This document shows, in pieces, positions 47,873 through 56,054 of a stretch of 64,000 nt of DNA; the first letter of the stretch is position 1; every line of letters starts with the position of its first letter. Location of the stretch: NCBI RefSeq assembly GCF_943192995.1, contig NZ_CALPCP010000007.1, positions 1 through 64,000 on the forward strand, in the 5' to 3' direction. Source of the DNA: Flintibacter muris (GTDB lineage: Bacteria; Bacillota; Clostridia; Oscillospirales; Oscillospiraceae). Below the pieces are notes generated by a model, which saw only the letters and a program-made list of their open reading frames with translations, did no database searches and was not told where the DNA came from. The position numbers and the translations under genes were made by a program.

Positions 47873-47928
47873 GAATGCGTATTCTCGGTTGATAAATGAA
47901 CTATAGCACAAAGCGTCTTCCGGTTCAA
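47873..47928 (-). promoter_or_regulatory. Promoter and operator of the LacI-type gene
   Basis: Minus strand: -35 TTGAAC (47923-47928), 17-base spacer, -10 TATAGT (47900-47905). The operator core GAATGCGTATTC (47873-47884) lies just downstream of the expected start, where a repressor would block elongation. Confidence 0.75.
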
Positions 47929-47987
47929 TTCGTATGCTGTACAAATTTTAGGTCACCATTTTGTGTATATTGCCAGAGCCTGGCCGT

Positions 47988-48035
47988 TGGAGATTGCTGG
48001 CCTATGCAGGGGCTGCCTTTGGCCGCCCCTGCGTG
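47988..48035. repeat. Interspersed GC palindrome downstream of ileS
   Basis: GGAGATTGCTGGCCTATGCA followed by GGGGCTGCC-TTT-GGCCGCCCCTGC; the palindrome resembles those at 31770-31798 and 56055-56095. The remainder of 47929-48072 shows no gene. Confidence 0.5.
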
Positions 48036-48072
48036 GCGAGCTTGGAGTGAGCAAAATTTGACACGCTGAAAT

Positions 48073-48100
48073 GGCTGGCCGGATCGAAATCCGGCCAGCC
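48073..48100 (-). terminator. Hairpin after ileS
   Basis: GGCTGGCCGGAT pairs perfectly with ATCCGGCCAGCC around a four-base loop, ten bases past the ileS stop. No T-run follows on the minus strand (ATTTCAG), so it may be a 3'-end stabilising stem as much as a terminator. Confidence 0.6.
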
Positions 48101-48110
48101 ATTGAACAAA

Positions 48111-50879
48111 TTATTCCACCTCGATAGCGGGCACCACCTTGGCGCACCGGGGACAGAGGGTGGGGTGGCTGGAATCGCTGCCCACGGTGGGCAGGACCTT
48201 CCAGCACCGCTCGCACTTCTGGCCCTGGGCGGGCTCTACGTTGGCAACGGTGAGGTCAGCCATCTCCGTCTCAACCTGAGAAACGATAAGGATGTCGGCC
48301 AGTTCCTCCTGATCCATTTCGGCAAAGAAAGCGTCCTCTTTCCGAAGACCCAAGATAACCTTGGCTTCCAGGCTCTTGCCGATCTTCTTCTCGGCCCGGG
48401 CTTTCTCCAGCTCGGCGTTGACCACGTCCCGGAGTTGAATGATTTCTTTCCATTTCTTCATCGCGTCCTCGTCCAGGGCGTAGAAGGGGAAGGGGTTGTT
48501 CATCTCGTTGAGCAGAACGTTGCGCTCGTCGTCGCCGGTGCGGTGGGGCATGGCCAGCCAGATCTCGTCGCAGGTGAAGGCCAGGATAGGGGCAAACAGC
48601 TTGGTCATGGTGTCCAGAATGAGCCACAGAGCGGTCTGGGCGGAGCGGCGGGAGAGGCCGTCCGTCTCGTCGCAGTACAGCCGGTCCTTGATGATGTCCA
48701 GATAGAAGGAGGACAGCTCCACCACGCAGAAGTCGTTGATGGCGTGGGAGACCACATGGTACTCGAAGTTGTCGTAGGCGGCGAAGCACTTCTCAATGAG
48801 CCCGTTCAGCTTGGTGATAGCCCAGCGGTCCAGCTCCAACATCTCCTGGGGGGTGACCAGGTTGTTGGGGTCGAAGCCGTTCAGGTTGCCCAGACAGTAC
48901 CGGGCGGTGTTACGGAACTTCAGATAATTCTGAGACAGCTGTTTAAAAATGTTGTCGGAGCAGCGCACGTCCACATGGTAGTCGGCGGAGCCGGCCCACA
49001 GGCGGATCAGGTCCGCGCCGTACTTCTTGAAGATGTCGGCGGGGTCCACGCCGTTGCCCAGGGACTTGTGCATAGCCTTACCCTCGCCGTCCACCGTCCA
49101 GCCGTGGGTGACGCACTCCTTGAAGGGCGCGCCCTTGCCCAGGGCGCCCACAGCGGTGAGCAGGGAGGACTGGAACCAGCCCCGGTACTGGTCCAGTCCC
49201 TCCATGTAGACGGTGGCGGGCCAGAAGCCCTGGTCCTTCTGCATGGAGGCGAAGTGGGTGGAGCCGGAGTCAAACCAGCCGTCCAGGGTGTCCTCCTCCT
49301 TGGTGAAGCCGCTCTTACAGCCGCAGTGGGGGCAGGTGAAGTCCTTGGGGAGAATGTCAGCGGCCTCCATCTCATACCAGGCGTTGGAGCCCTTCTCGCC
49401 AAAGAGCTTGCTTACGGCCTCAATGGCCTCATCGGTGCAGATGGGCTTGCCGCAGTCGGCGCAGTAGAACACCGGGATGGGCAGGCCCCACCGGCGCTGG
49501 CGGCTGATGCACCAGTCGGCCCGCTCCTGAATCATGGACTTCATCCGGTCGATACCCCAGCCGGGGACCCAGCGCACGTCGTCACAGGCGGCCACGGCGG
49601 CCTCCTTAAAGGACTCCACCGAGCAGAACCACTGGGGGGTGGCCCGGAAAATGATAGGCTTTTTGCACCGCCAGCAGTGGGGGTAGGAGTGGACAATGTT
49701 CTCGCTGGCAAACAGCGCCCCGCTCTCCTTCATGTCGGCCAGAATCACCGGGTTGGACTCCTCAGTCTTCATCCCGGCGTATTTTCCGGCGTAGTCGGTG
49801 TGGCGGCCCCGGTCGTCCACGGGGACCACCATGTCGATTTTGTAGCGCTTGCAGGTCTCGTAGTCGTCCGCGCCGAAGCCGGGGGCGGTGTGGACGCAGC
49901 CGGTGCCGCTGTCCATGGTGACATACTCGGCGGTACACAGCTGACTGGTCTTGTCCAGGAAGGGGTGCTGGGCCAGCATATACTCAAAGTCAGAGCCGGT
50001 AAAGGCAGCGACAGTCTCGTAATTCTCAATGCCGCCCACCTTCATGACCTTTTCACAGAGGGCCTCGGCCAGGATATACATCTCGCCGTTGTCCGCCTTC
50101 ACCAGCACGTAGCTGTCCCGGGGGTGGAGGGCGATAGCCAGGTTGCCGGGCAGGGTCCAGATGGTGGTGGTCCAGATCAGGAAATACATCTTGGACACGT
50201 CCCCGTACTGGCCCAGCTTGCCCTGGTCGTCCTTCACCTGGAATTTCACATAGACGGTGGTACAGGGGTCCTCCTGGTACTCAATTTCTGCCTCGGCCAG
50301 GGCGGTCTCGTCGTGGGGGCACCAGTACACCGGCTTGAGGCCCTTGTAGATATAGCCGTTTTTGTACATGGCCCCGAAAATCTTCACCTCTTCCGCCTCA
50401 AAGCCGGGGGCCATGGTGAGGTAGGGGTTCTCCCAGTCGCCGATGACACCCATGCGCTTAAAACCCTCCCGCTGCACATCTACATAGTGCTGGGCGAACT
50501 CGTGGCAGGCGGTGCGGAACTCGGGCACCGACATGGCCTTGCGGTTGAGCTTGTTCTGCTTGATGATGGCCGACTCAATGGGCATTCCATGGTTATCCCA
50601 GCCGGGGATATAGGGGGTGAGATAGCCGCGCATGGCGGCGGTGCGGGTGATGAAGTCCTTGATGGACTTGTTCAGGGCGTGGCCCATGTGCAGGGCGCCG
50701 TTGGAGAAGGGAGGGCCGTCGTGGAGAGAGTACAGGGGCTTGCCCTCGTTCTTTTTCAGCAGCTCATGGTAGAGGTCCATGTCCTCCCAGCGTTTCAGCA
50801 TGTCGGGCTCCCGCTTGGGCAGGCCGCCCCGCATGGGGAAGTCGGTCTTTGGCAGATTGATGGTCTTGTTGTAGTCCAT
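48111..50879 (-). CDS. ileS: Isoleucyl-tRNA synthetase
   Basis: 922 residues. Charges tRNA-Ile. Class I motifs: NGALHMGHALNKSIKDF (HIGH, near residue 57) and MHKSLGNGVDP (KMSKS variant, near 590-600). An editing domain lies between. The C-terminal zinc cysteines are in CERCWKVL and CPRCAKV. Start ATG 50879 has AAGGAGG upstream. Only 28 bases separate it from the upstream zinc-ribbon gene, and no T-box precedes it directly; the Ile-specific T-box is at 53925-54175, five genes upstream, and probably controls it by read-through. Confidence 0.97.
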   Translation of the reverse strand: MDYNKTINLPKTDFPMRGGLPKREPDMLKRWEDMDLYHELLKKNEGKPLYSLHDGPPFSNGALHMGHALNKSIKDFITRTAAMRGYLTPYIPGWDNHGMPIESAIIKQNKLNRKAMSVPEFRTACHEFAQHYVDVQREGFKRMGVIGDWENPYLTMAPGFEAEEVKIFGAMYKNGYIYKGLKPVYWCPHDETALAEAEIEYQEDPCTTVYVKFQVKDDQGKLGQYGDVSKMYFLIWTTTIWTLPGNLAIALHPRDSYVLVKADNGEMYILAEALCEKVMKVGGIENYETVAAFTGSDFEYMLAQHPFLDKTSQLCTAEYVTMDSGTGCVHTAPGFGADDYETCKRYKIDMVVPVDDRGRHTDYAGKYAGMKTEESNPVILADMKESGALFASENIVHSYPHCWRCKKPIIFRATPQWFCSVESFKEAAVAACDDVRWVPGWGIDRMKSMIQERADWCISRQRRWGLPIPVFYCADCGKPICTDEAIEAVSKLFGEKGSNAWYEMEAADILPKDFTCPHCGCKSGFTKEEDTLDGWFDSGSTHFASMQKDQGFWPATVYMEGLDQYRGWFQSSLLTAVGALGKGAPFKECVTHGWTVDGEGKAMHKSLGNGVDPADIFKKYGADLIRLWAGSADYHVDVRCSDNIFKQLSQNYLKFRNTARYCLGNLNGFDPNNLVTPQEMLELDRWAITKLNGLIEKCFAAYDNFEYHVVSHAINDFCVVELSSFYLDIIKDRLYCDETDGLSRRSAQTALWLILDTMTKLFAPILAFTCDEIWLAMPHRTGDDERNVLLNEMNNPFPFYALDEDAMKKWKEIIQLRDVVNAELEKARAEKKIGKSLEAKVILGLRKEDAFFAEMDQEELADILIVSQVETEMADLTVANVEPAQGQKCERCWKVLPTVGSDSSHPTLCPRCAKVVPAIEVE

Positions 50880-50907
50880 TTTGTGTTCCTCCTTTTATGG
50901 TAAGTGG

Positions 50908-51162
50908 TCATTCTTTGTTTTCAAAGGAAAATAGTATGGTGCCACAGCTCCGGCAAATCGTACCGGAGTACTGGGGAAGCGCGGAGAGGGCTTGGGGCGA
51001 AAAAGCGGACTTGGTGTGGTCTCCGGCGGGACGCAGACGCACGGCATCCTTTGGCCGTTGGAAATTTTTCAGTTTTTCCTGTTCGGATGTCCAAAACAGG
51101 TAGCCGCGGGGGGAATATACGGTTCCCGGCTCCATCTCGTTCCCACAGTTTGGACAGTTCAT
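50908..51162 (-). CDS. Small zinc-ribbon protein (DUF6487/PF20097-like)
   Basis: 84 residues from ATG 51162 behind AAGGAGGG. A cysteine pair at the start (MNCPNCGNEMEPG) and another near the end (TICRSCGTILFSF) would bind one zinc, with a YLFWTSEQEK stretch between. This matches small zinc-ribbon proteins common in clostridia, of unknown function. It sits immediately before ileS and is presumably co-transcribed with it. Confidence 0.65.
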   Translation of the reverse strand: MNCPNCGNEMEPGTVYSPRGYLFWTSEQEKLKNFQRPKDAVRLRPAGDHTKSAFSPQALSALPQYSGTICRSCGTILFSFENKE

Positions 51163-51176
51163 CACAGAATCCCTCC

Positions 51177-51779
51177 TTAAAAGTAATAATCCCGCCGCCA
51201 GCGGTCTCCGTGCAGACTGTCGCAGAACACCTCGTCAATGTGCCACTCCTCCGCCTCGCGTTTGAGGACAAAGCGGTATTTTTGAAAATAGCCATAGCAT
51301 TGGGCACTGTGTCCGCCGCGTTTGGCATCCTCCACCAGATAGCGCACATCCGGGTCGGACAAATCAAAGGGCACGCTGTCCTCGTCGGGGACCAGCTGCA
51401 CCGCAGCCTTTCCGGCGCTTTTCATGGTGACAGACAGTGTGCAGCCGGTATTCACGCAGTTGAATGAAGAGGGAAAGTGATCCGCGTGGAGGCAGTCCCG
51501 CCGCTGGGCAATCAGTTTTTGGGTGCAGTGGGGGTTCAGCAGGGCGGCGAAGCGGAGCTTCATTTCCTCTTTCCAGGCCTGAATGTCGGTGAACTCCCTC
51601 CGCACGCCGTCCTGGAACTCGATGACCCGCCCCTTTTTACACAGGCGGGTGTATTGGGCAAAGCTTTTGTCTTCCAGGGCCGCCAGCTCCTGCAGCAGGG
51701 CGGTCAGGGACTGGACGGCCTGCTCCGCCGCAGGCTGAAACTTTTCCGGGGTGTCCTGCATGACAATATTTGTCTCCAT
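51177..51779 (-). CDS. Hypothetical protein in the ileS operon
   Basis: 200 residues from ATG 51779. No signal peptide or membrane helix. Long charged helical N-terminal half (EKFQPAAEQAVQSLTALLQE...), then a beta-rich half with NCVNTGCTLSVTMKSAG and the end HIDEVFCDSLHGDRWRRDYY. The C-terminal part hints at an NTF2-like or immunity-type fold, but I do not recognise a family. It lies between an Imm51-like gene and the zinc-ribbon gene, in the T-box operon. Confidence 0.55.
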   Translation of the reverse strand: METNIVMQDTPEKFQPAAEQAVQSLTALLQELAALEDKSFAQYTRLCKKGRVIEFQDGVRREFTDIQAWKEEMKLRFAALLNPHCTQKLIAQRRDCLHADHFPSSFNCVNTGCTLSVTMKSAGKAAVQLVPDEDSVPFDLSDPDVRYLVEDAKRGGHSAQCYGYFQKYRFVLKREAEEWHIDEVFCDSLHGDRWRRDYYF

Positions 51780-51796
51780 AAAATCCCCCTGTCTGG

Positions 51797-52156
51797 TTAG
51801 TCCCACTCAATCTCATCGCCCTCTTCCCGGACGATGCGGCACAGCTCCTCCTCGTTTTCCACCAGGGAGGCAATGATTTCCACGAATTTTTTGGCCTTTG
51901 CCTCATTCTCCGGGGACGGGGCGTAATAGGCCATATAGGAGCCCGCCTCCGGGTCCGGCTCCAGGCCCTCCAGCAGCTCGGGGGCGTGCTTGGCCAGATA
52001 GCAGTTGAACAGGGCGTCCCAGTTGTAGCCGTTCATATAGGCCTCTTCGTTGGCCTCGTTCATCTTTTCGCCCACGGCAAAGGGTTTGTCGTCCTCGCTG
52101 TTGAACATGACATAAATCCGCTCGTCTGTGACATCCATCTTTACATAGTCCTGCAT
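51797..52156 (-). CDS. Imm51-like small acidic protein
   Basis: 119 residues from ATG 52156 (AGGAGG upstream), MQDYVKMDVTDERIYVMFNS. Very acidic. The stretch NGYNWDALFNCYLAKHAPEL, then EPDPEAGSYMAYYAPSPENE and the tail REEGDEIEWD resemble Imm51-family immunity proteins of polymorphic toxin systems as I remember them. No toxin gene is in sight. Immunity-like proteins also occur as solitary genes. Assignment tentative. Confidence 0.5.
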   Translation of the reverse strand: MQDYVKMDVTDERIYVMFNSEDDKPFAVGEKMNEANEEAYMNGYNWDALFNCYLAKHAPELLEGLEPDPEAGSYMAYYAPSPENEAKAKKFVEIIASLVENEEELCRIVREEGDEIEWD

Positions 52157-52179
52157 CGGAAAACCTCCTTCAAACACAA

Positions 52180-52932
52180 TCAGTCCACCAGTACCACCCG
52201 GTCCCGGGCCGGGAAGTGGATATGCAGACCCAGCTTCCACAGGTCGAAGTAGCCGTGGAAGGGGTTTTCCCGCTGGGTGTCGTACATGGGCCATTGGAGG
52301 CAGCAGGACAGGTCATAGTCGCAGCTGATGTGGTACAGGGCCTCGGACAGCAGCCCGATATCCTCGCACCCCTTCCGGTATTCCAGCTCCCGATACCACT
52401 CGTTCAGCTCGTCCAGGTCCACCGTCTGGATGCCTTCGCCAGTGATCCACATCTGACGGACCTGCTCCTCAAAGTCCCGGCCCTCCTGGCCGGAGAGAAA
52501 TTCAATCTCCCCGTCCTCGGCCAGGGGCGGCTCCTCCTCAAATTCCTCCACATAGATGCGGTTGATCGCCTTGATATAGGTTCGGGCGGCGTCAATGGCG
52601 GCCTGCTTGCGCTCCGGGTCAAACCGGGCGAAAAAGTAGGCGGCGCAGGCGGTCTGACCGGTGGAGGTGGTGCTGGTGGCGGTATCGCGGCTGGCCTCGT
52701 CAATCTCCAGCAGTCCCCGGAGCATGTCCAGCCCCGGCTGGCCGTAGAGGGCCAGAATGGGCCGCAGGTGCTCTATATTGCCGTCCCGCAGGTCCTGAAT
52801 CAGGAAGGGGGGCACCGCCTCCATCTCCAAATCGTACTCGTGCTCCTCAAAAATCTCCAAGAGAAGCGGGTCCTGTTGGATGAGCTGTGTCCAGCCGTCG
52901 GGCAGATGCTCCCGGCATTCGTCCAAAGTCAT
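52180..52932 (-). CDS. Hypothetical acidic protein in the ileS operon
   Basis: 250 residues from ATG 52932 behind AAAAGGAGG. Cytosolic and acidic, with a probable helical centre (DPERKQAAIDAARTYIKAIN) and a C-terminal end with CDYDLSCCLQWPMYDT and HIHFPARDRVVLVD. I do not recognise a family. The company of DUF1963 and Imm51-like genes suggests it is another immunity-type or stress protein, by association only. Confidence 0.5.
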   Translation of the reverse strand: MTLDECREHLPDGWTQLIQQDPLLLEIFEEHEYDLEMEAVPPFLIQDLRDGNIEHLRPILALYGQPGLDMLRGLLEIDEASRDTATSTTSTGQTACAAYFFARFDPERKQAAIDAARTYIKAINRIYVEEFEEEPPLAEDGEIEFLSGQEGRDFEEQVRQMWITGEGIQTVDLDELNEWYRELEYRKGCEDIGLLSEALYHISCDYDLSCCLQWPMYDTQRENPFHGYFDLWKLGLHIHFPARDRVVLVD

Positions 52933-52947
52933 AGCGGTTACCTCCTT

Positions 52948-53904
52948 TTACGACGTGGCCCAGTAGCCCAGCACCTGGGAAAAATCCCGGTTTTTCAGGT
53001 CCTTGGGCCGGATCAGGATGTTCAGCGAGCCAAAGCCCCCCAGATACAGGTCCATCTCCGGAAATTCTCCCGCCGGAAAGTCGATGAAGTCGTCGTGGAG
53101 CTGGAACAGCAGGGTGTCCCAGGCGGCCTGTTCCTCGTCGTCTTCGCGGAAGTCATACTGCTCAAACCGGGCGTAGCCCCCCAGCTTGCAGCCCCCCGTT
53201 TTCATCTGGTCATAGATATGGTACAAAATCTCACGTTCCTCAGGGGTCTCGTCCCACAGCTTGTAGGGCATGAACTCCTCCGGATCGGCCCCCGGCAGGC
53301 GGCGCTCCAGCTCGGCGGCAAAGAGATCGTCGAAGCGGAAATCGTTGTCCCCGATCACGTCCTGGACCACCGGGCGGAAGGATACCTTCAGGGGATGCGT
53401 GGGGATACGCCACAGGTTGGCCCGGCCCTCCTCAATGTCCTTCTGGTCGAACTTGTGGGCGGGGCGGGGCATGTTTTTCTTGCTGGCCTCCTCCCAGGGG
53501 ACGGCCATTTTGGCGGCGCACTCCGCCTCGGTGACCGAGCCGTCCATCTCCGCGTGGTAGACCACCCTCCAGCCGTTCTGCTCCTCCAGCTCCCCGGCGT
53601 AAAAGCCAAACCCGCCGTCGGCGTCAAAGTCGGAGGCAAAGAGCTGGAAGATCCCCCGGTCGGGAAAGCCGTCCAGAGGGGGCATCTGGGCAAAGTTGAT
53701 CTGGGCGCACAGCCACAGCTGGCTTCCTTTTTCGTCGGTGGGAATCTCGCCGTCCCGGGGGACGTAGGGGACCCCGCCCAGGTGGCTGTCAGTGACGCCG
53801 AAGGGCTCTTTGCTGAACTCCAGGTAACAGGCAGGCCGCTTGTTTTCCCGCTGAATCTGGTCCACAATTTCCTGACAAAGTTGAATTTTTTCAATATTTG
53901 TCAT
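52948..53904 (-). CDS. DUF1963 (YwqG-like) protein, first gene of the T-box operon
   Basis: 318 residues from ATG 53904 behind AAAGGAG. The DUF1963 pattern is evident: SHLGGVPYVPRDGEIPTDE near residue 40, LWLCAQINFAQMPPLDGFPD, GIFQLFASDFD, and the late KLGGYARFEQYD and LGGFGSLNILI. YwqG-type proteins are found near toxin genes and are proposed immunity proteins, though their biochemical role is unknown. It lies directly behind an Ile T-box, which is odd for such a gene; the intended target is probably ileS, five genes on. Confidence 0.8.
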   Translation of the reverse strand: MTNIEKIQLCQEIVDQIQRENKRPACYLEFSKEPFGVTDSHLGGVPYVPRDGEIPTDEKGSQLWLCAQINFAQMPPLDGFPDRGIFQLFASDFDADGGFGFYAGELEEQNGWRVVYHAEMDGSVTEAECAAKMAVPWEEASKKNMPRPAHKFDQKDIEEGRANLWRIPTHPLKVSFRPVVQDVIGDNDFRFDDLFAAELERRLPGADPEEFMPYKLWDETPEEREILYHIYDQMKTGGCKLGGYARFEQYDFREDDEEQAAWDTLLFQLHDDFIDFPAGEFPEMDLYLGGFGSLNILIRPKDLKNRDFSQVLGYWATS

Positions 53905-53924
53905 AGGATAACACTCCTTTCCCA

Positions 53925-54175
53925 AAATAAAAACGCCTCTGTCTCCATAAAGAGACAAAGGCGCAAACCTCTGCGGTACCACTCTTCTTGCCGGGACATA
54001 ATGGCCCGGCCACTCAAGTCTGCCCGGTAACGGGGGCGTCCGGAGAGGCTTACTGATGTTCAGCCCTCAGCTCCAAGGTGATCTTCACCACCCCCTCCCG
54101 TCCGCCTTGCACCAAACGGCGGCTCTCTTCGCGTCTCAGGGGCAGGTACTTGTCCTTTTCCAAGCGTTTTGCGTA
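53925..54175 (-). promoter_or_regulatory. T-box leader with Ile (AUC) specifier
   Basis: Minus-strand leader. The T-box element TGGTACCGC lies at 53973-53981. The Stem I specifier region reads GGTGAAGATCACCTTGGAGC (about 54071-54090), placing AUC (54080-54082) as specifier, an Ile codon. A terminator stem (CGCCTTTGTCTC with GAGACAGAGGCG, 53934-53963) followed by TTTTTATTTT ends the leader 20 bases before the DUF1963 start. Uncharged tRNA-Ile would favour antitermination and expression of the operon that includes ileS. Confidence 0.9.
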
Positions 54176-54186
54176 TTCAGGACACT

Positions 54187-54215
54187 ATCTTATCCGGTTT
54201 TCCCAGGGTTGTCAA
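54187..54215 (-). promoter_or_regulatory. Promoter of the T-box/ileS operon
   Basis: Minus strand: -35 TTGACA (54210-54215), 17-base spacer, -10 TAAGAT (54187-54192). Transcription near 54180 gives a leader of about 275 bases to the DUF1963 start. Confidence 0.8.
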
Positions 54216-54219
54216 GAGG

Positions 54220-54255
54220 GAAGTTTTAAACGCCATGGAAGTTTTAAACGCCATG
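54220..54255. repeat. Two perfect 18-bp tandem copies
   Basis: GAAGTTTTAAACGCCATG is repeated at 54220-54237 and 54238-54255, directly upstream of the T-box promoter. Each contains the palindrome GTTTAAAC. Only two copies; no known role. Confidence 0.8.
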
Positions 54256-54258
54256 GAA

Positions 54259-54380
54259 ATCAATATTGGAACATCCCGCCATATTTGTAGGGCGGGACGA
54301 CCTCGGCCCGCCGCAGATTGGCAGCTTTTGCGGACGGCGCGCCAGGGTCGTCGCGCCCTGCAACGCCAAAATTGACTTCC
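54259..54380. repeat. Intergenic palindromic repeat (family A)
   Basis: Same edges as 27523-27642 (ATCAAT-TT-GAACATCCCGCC ... AAAATTGACTTCCC) and the same inner inverted ends TGTAGGGCGGGACGACC and GGTCGTCGCGCCCTGCA. The interior (GATTGGCAGCTTTTGCGGAC) also matches that copy. Non-coding. Confidence 0.75.
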
Positions 54381-54384
54381 CTGC

Positions 54385-54490
54385 TGAAAAGCCTCCCCTC
54401 CTTGTGGGGGAGGTGGCCGCAAAACAACCGGAGGAGTCCCCCTCAGTCAGCCTGCGGCTGACAGCTCCCCTGTAAAGGGGGAGCCTTATG
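54385..54490. repeat. Second intergenic repeat type before rluD
   Basis: Contains CCTCCTTGTGGGGGAGGTGG, then CAGTCAGCCTGCGGCTGACAG and CCCCTGTAAAGGGGGAG, three small palindromes in series. This kind of CCCCTT/AAGGGG block is a familiar interspersed repeat of gut clostridia, as I recall. No gene. Confidence 0.5.
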
Positions 54491-54497
54491 GGGTGCA

Positions 54498-55406
54498 TCA
54501 CCGGTCAATTTTCCGCAAAACCGCTTCAAACCAGTCGGGCAGGGGGCACTCCAGTTCAACAGGCGATCCGGTGGTGGGGTGGATGAACCGCAGCCGCCGG
54601 GCATGGAGGCACTGCCCCGCCAGGCCGGGGACGGGTTTTTTCGCCCCGTAGACCGTGTCCCCCAGCAGGGGGTGGCCAATGGAGGCCAGGTGGACTCGAA
54701 TCTGGTGGGTGCGGCCTGTCTCCAGGCGGCATTCCACATGGATATACCCGGGATACCGGGCCAGGACCGACCAGTGGGTGACGGCCTCCCGGCCATTTCT
54801 GCGGTCTATGGCCATTTTTTTTCGGTCTGCGGGGTGGCGGCCAATGGGGGCGTTTACGGTGCCGCTGTCCTGCTTCAAGCCTCCCACCGCTACCGCCTCA
54901 TAGGTCCGGGCCAGAGAGTGGTCCTGAAGCTGGGCGGCCAGAGCCAGGTGGGCACGGTCGTTCTTGGCGGCGATAATCAGTCCGGAGGTGTCCCGATCAA
55001 TGCGGTGAACAATGCCGGGGCGCAGCTCCCCGTTGATTCCGGATAGTGAATTTCCACAGTGGTATAACAATGCGTTGACCAATGTGCCCTCCGGATGGCC
55101 CGGCGCGGGGTGGACCACCAGTCCCACTGGCTTGTTGACCACAATCACGTCCCTGTCCTCAAAGACCACATCCAGAGGAATGTTTTGGGGAATGAGATTG
55201 ACAGGCTCCGGGTCGGGCAGGGTCACCTCCAGCGTCTGACCGGGGGAGGGACGGTCGTTTTTTCGCGCCGGCCGGCCCTCCAGCGTAACTGCTCCCCGCT
55301 CCAGCAGCTTCTGGGCCCCGGAACGGGTCAGCTCCGGGACCAGCCGGGCCAGCATAGCGTCCGCCCGCTCCCCCTCCCGGTCAGCGGTCAGCTTCAGCGT
55401 TGTCAT
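54498..55406 (-). CDS. rluD: Pseudouridine synthase, RluA/RluD family
   Basis: 302 residues from ATG 55406. An N-terminal S4 domain (LVPELTRSGAQKLLERGAVT; ARKNDRPSPGQTLEVTLPDP) precedes the catalytic domain, whose Asp is in GIVHRIDRDTSGLIIAAKND; RTHQIRVHLASIGHPLLGDT is the family C-terminal motif. It isomerises uridines in 23S rRNA. It overlaps the end of lspA by 26 bases, the classical lspA-rluD order of Firmicutes. Exact RluA-type specificity cannot be told from sequence alone. Confidence 0.93.
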   Translation of the reverse strand: MTTLKLTADREGERADAMLARLVPELTRSGAQKLLERGAVTLEGRPARKNDRPSPGQTLEVTLPDPEPVNLIPQNIPLDVVFEDRDVIVVNKPVGLVVHPAPGHPEGTLVNALLYHCGNSLSGINGELRPGIVHRIDRDTSGLIIAAKNDRAHLALAAQLQDHSLARTYEAVAVGGLKQDSGTVNAPIGRHPADRKKMAIDRRNGREAVTHWSVLARYPGYIHVECRLETGRTHQIRVHLASIGHPLLGDTVYGAKKPVPGLAGQCLHARRLRFIHPTTGSPVELECPLPDWFEAVLRKIDR

Positions 55407-55872
55407 GGGGTTCCTCCCCCTTGTTCTCCAGCTTGTCCCACAAAAGCAGATAGTACAGCCCTGCGGCGATCCCTCCCACCACCACGCAGATATCCGCCAC
55501 ATTGAACACAGCAAAGCGCATAAACAGTACGTTGAACATGTCCACCACAAAGCCCCGGAAGGCCCGGTCGATCAGATTGCCCACCGCCCCCGCCAGCAGC
55601 AGGGTGAGGGTGAGCTTGCCCAAAGGGTGCCGGAACAGGTTGAGCCACAGGGCCGCCGCCAGCAGGATGGACATGACCAGCGACACCACCGCCAAAGCCC
55701 AGGTGTGCTCGGAGAAGATGGAGAAGGCCGCTCCGGTGTTGGTCACATAGGTCAGGTCCAGGATGTAGGGGATGAAGGGGACGTGCTCCCCCAGAGGTAT
55801 GTTGGTCATCACCAGGTATTTTACCAGCTGGTCCACAGCAACCAGGACCACGGCGATCAGTCCGTAAATCAT
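55381..55872 (-). CDS. lspA: Lipoprotein signal peptidase (signal peptidase II)
   Basis: 163 residues from ATG 55872 behind GGGAGGAA. Four membrane helices. The two catalytic Asp are in GNLIDRAFRGFVVDMFNVLF and VFNVADICVVVGG; TNTGAAFSIF is another family motif. Cleaves the signal peptide of prolipoproteins such as the three lipoproteins seen in this window. Overlaps rluD downstream. Confidence 0.95.
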   Translation of the reverse strand: MIYGLIAVVLVAVDQLVKYLVMTNIPLGEHVPFIPYILDLTYVTNTGAAFSIFSEHTWALAVVSLVMSILLAAALWLNLFRHPLGKLTLTLLLAGAVGNLIDRAFRGFVVDMFNVLFMRFAVFNVADICVVVGGIAAGLYYLLLWDKLENKGEEPHDNAEADR

Positions 55873-55973
55873 AGATGGTTCCTCCCGTAAAAAGCCAGAG
55901 ACCGCATTTCTGCGGCCCATCGTAGAGTGTTTCCTTCAGCAGGCGTACCAAGCTCCTGTGTCTCTCGGGCCGC

Positions 55974-56016
55974 CCCTACGTATGGCAGCAAAGCTGATAA
56001 TTGTTATCATTTTGTT
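55974..56016. repeat. Interspersed repeat, family B (reverse)
   Basis: GGGCCGCCCCTACGTATGGC followed by AGCAAAGCTGATAATTGTTA and TCATT; its reverse complement resembles 24138-24180 and 29788-29828. Lies in the lspA leader region. Confidence 0.5.
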
Positions 56017-56021
56017 CTTTT

Positions 56022-56050
56022 AGTATAGCTGTATGCTTCAAATTTGTAAA
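56022..56050 (-). promoter_or_regulatory. Promoter of lspA-rluD
   Basis: Minus strand: -35 TTTACA (56045-56050), 17-base spacer, -10 TATACT (56022-56027). About 150 bases of leader, containing repeat family B, precede lspA. Confidence 0.75.
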
Positions 56051-56054
56051 GGTT

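Noticed and set aside
48102-50903. A 933-codon open frame antisense to ileS
   Set aside because: It exists only because ileS has GC-rich third positions; its product is low-complexity (G, V, L, H, Q) and ileS has full motifs.
54220-54255. Tandem 18-bp units as CRISPR or a replication iteron array
   Set aside because: Only two adjacent copies and no cas, rep or origin-type genes nearby.
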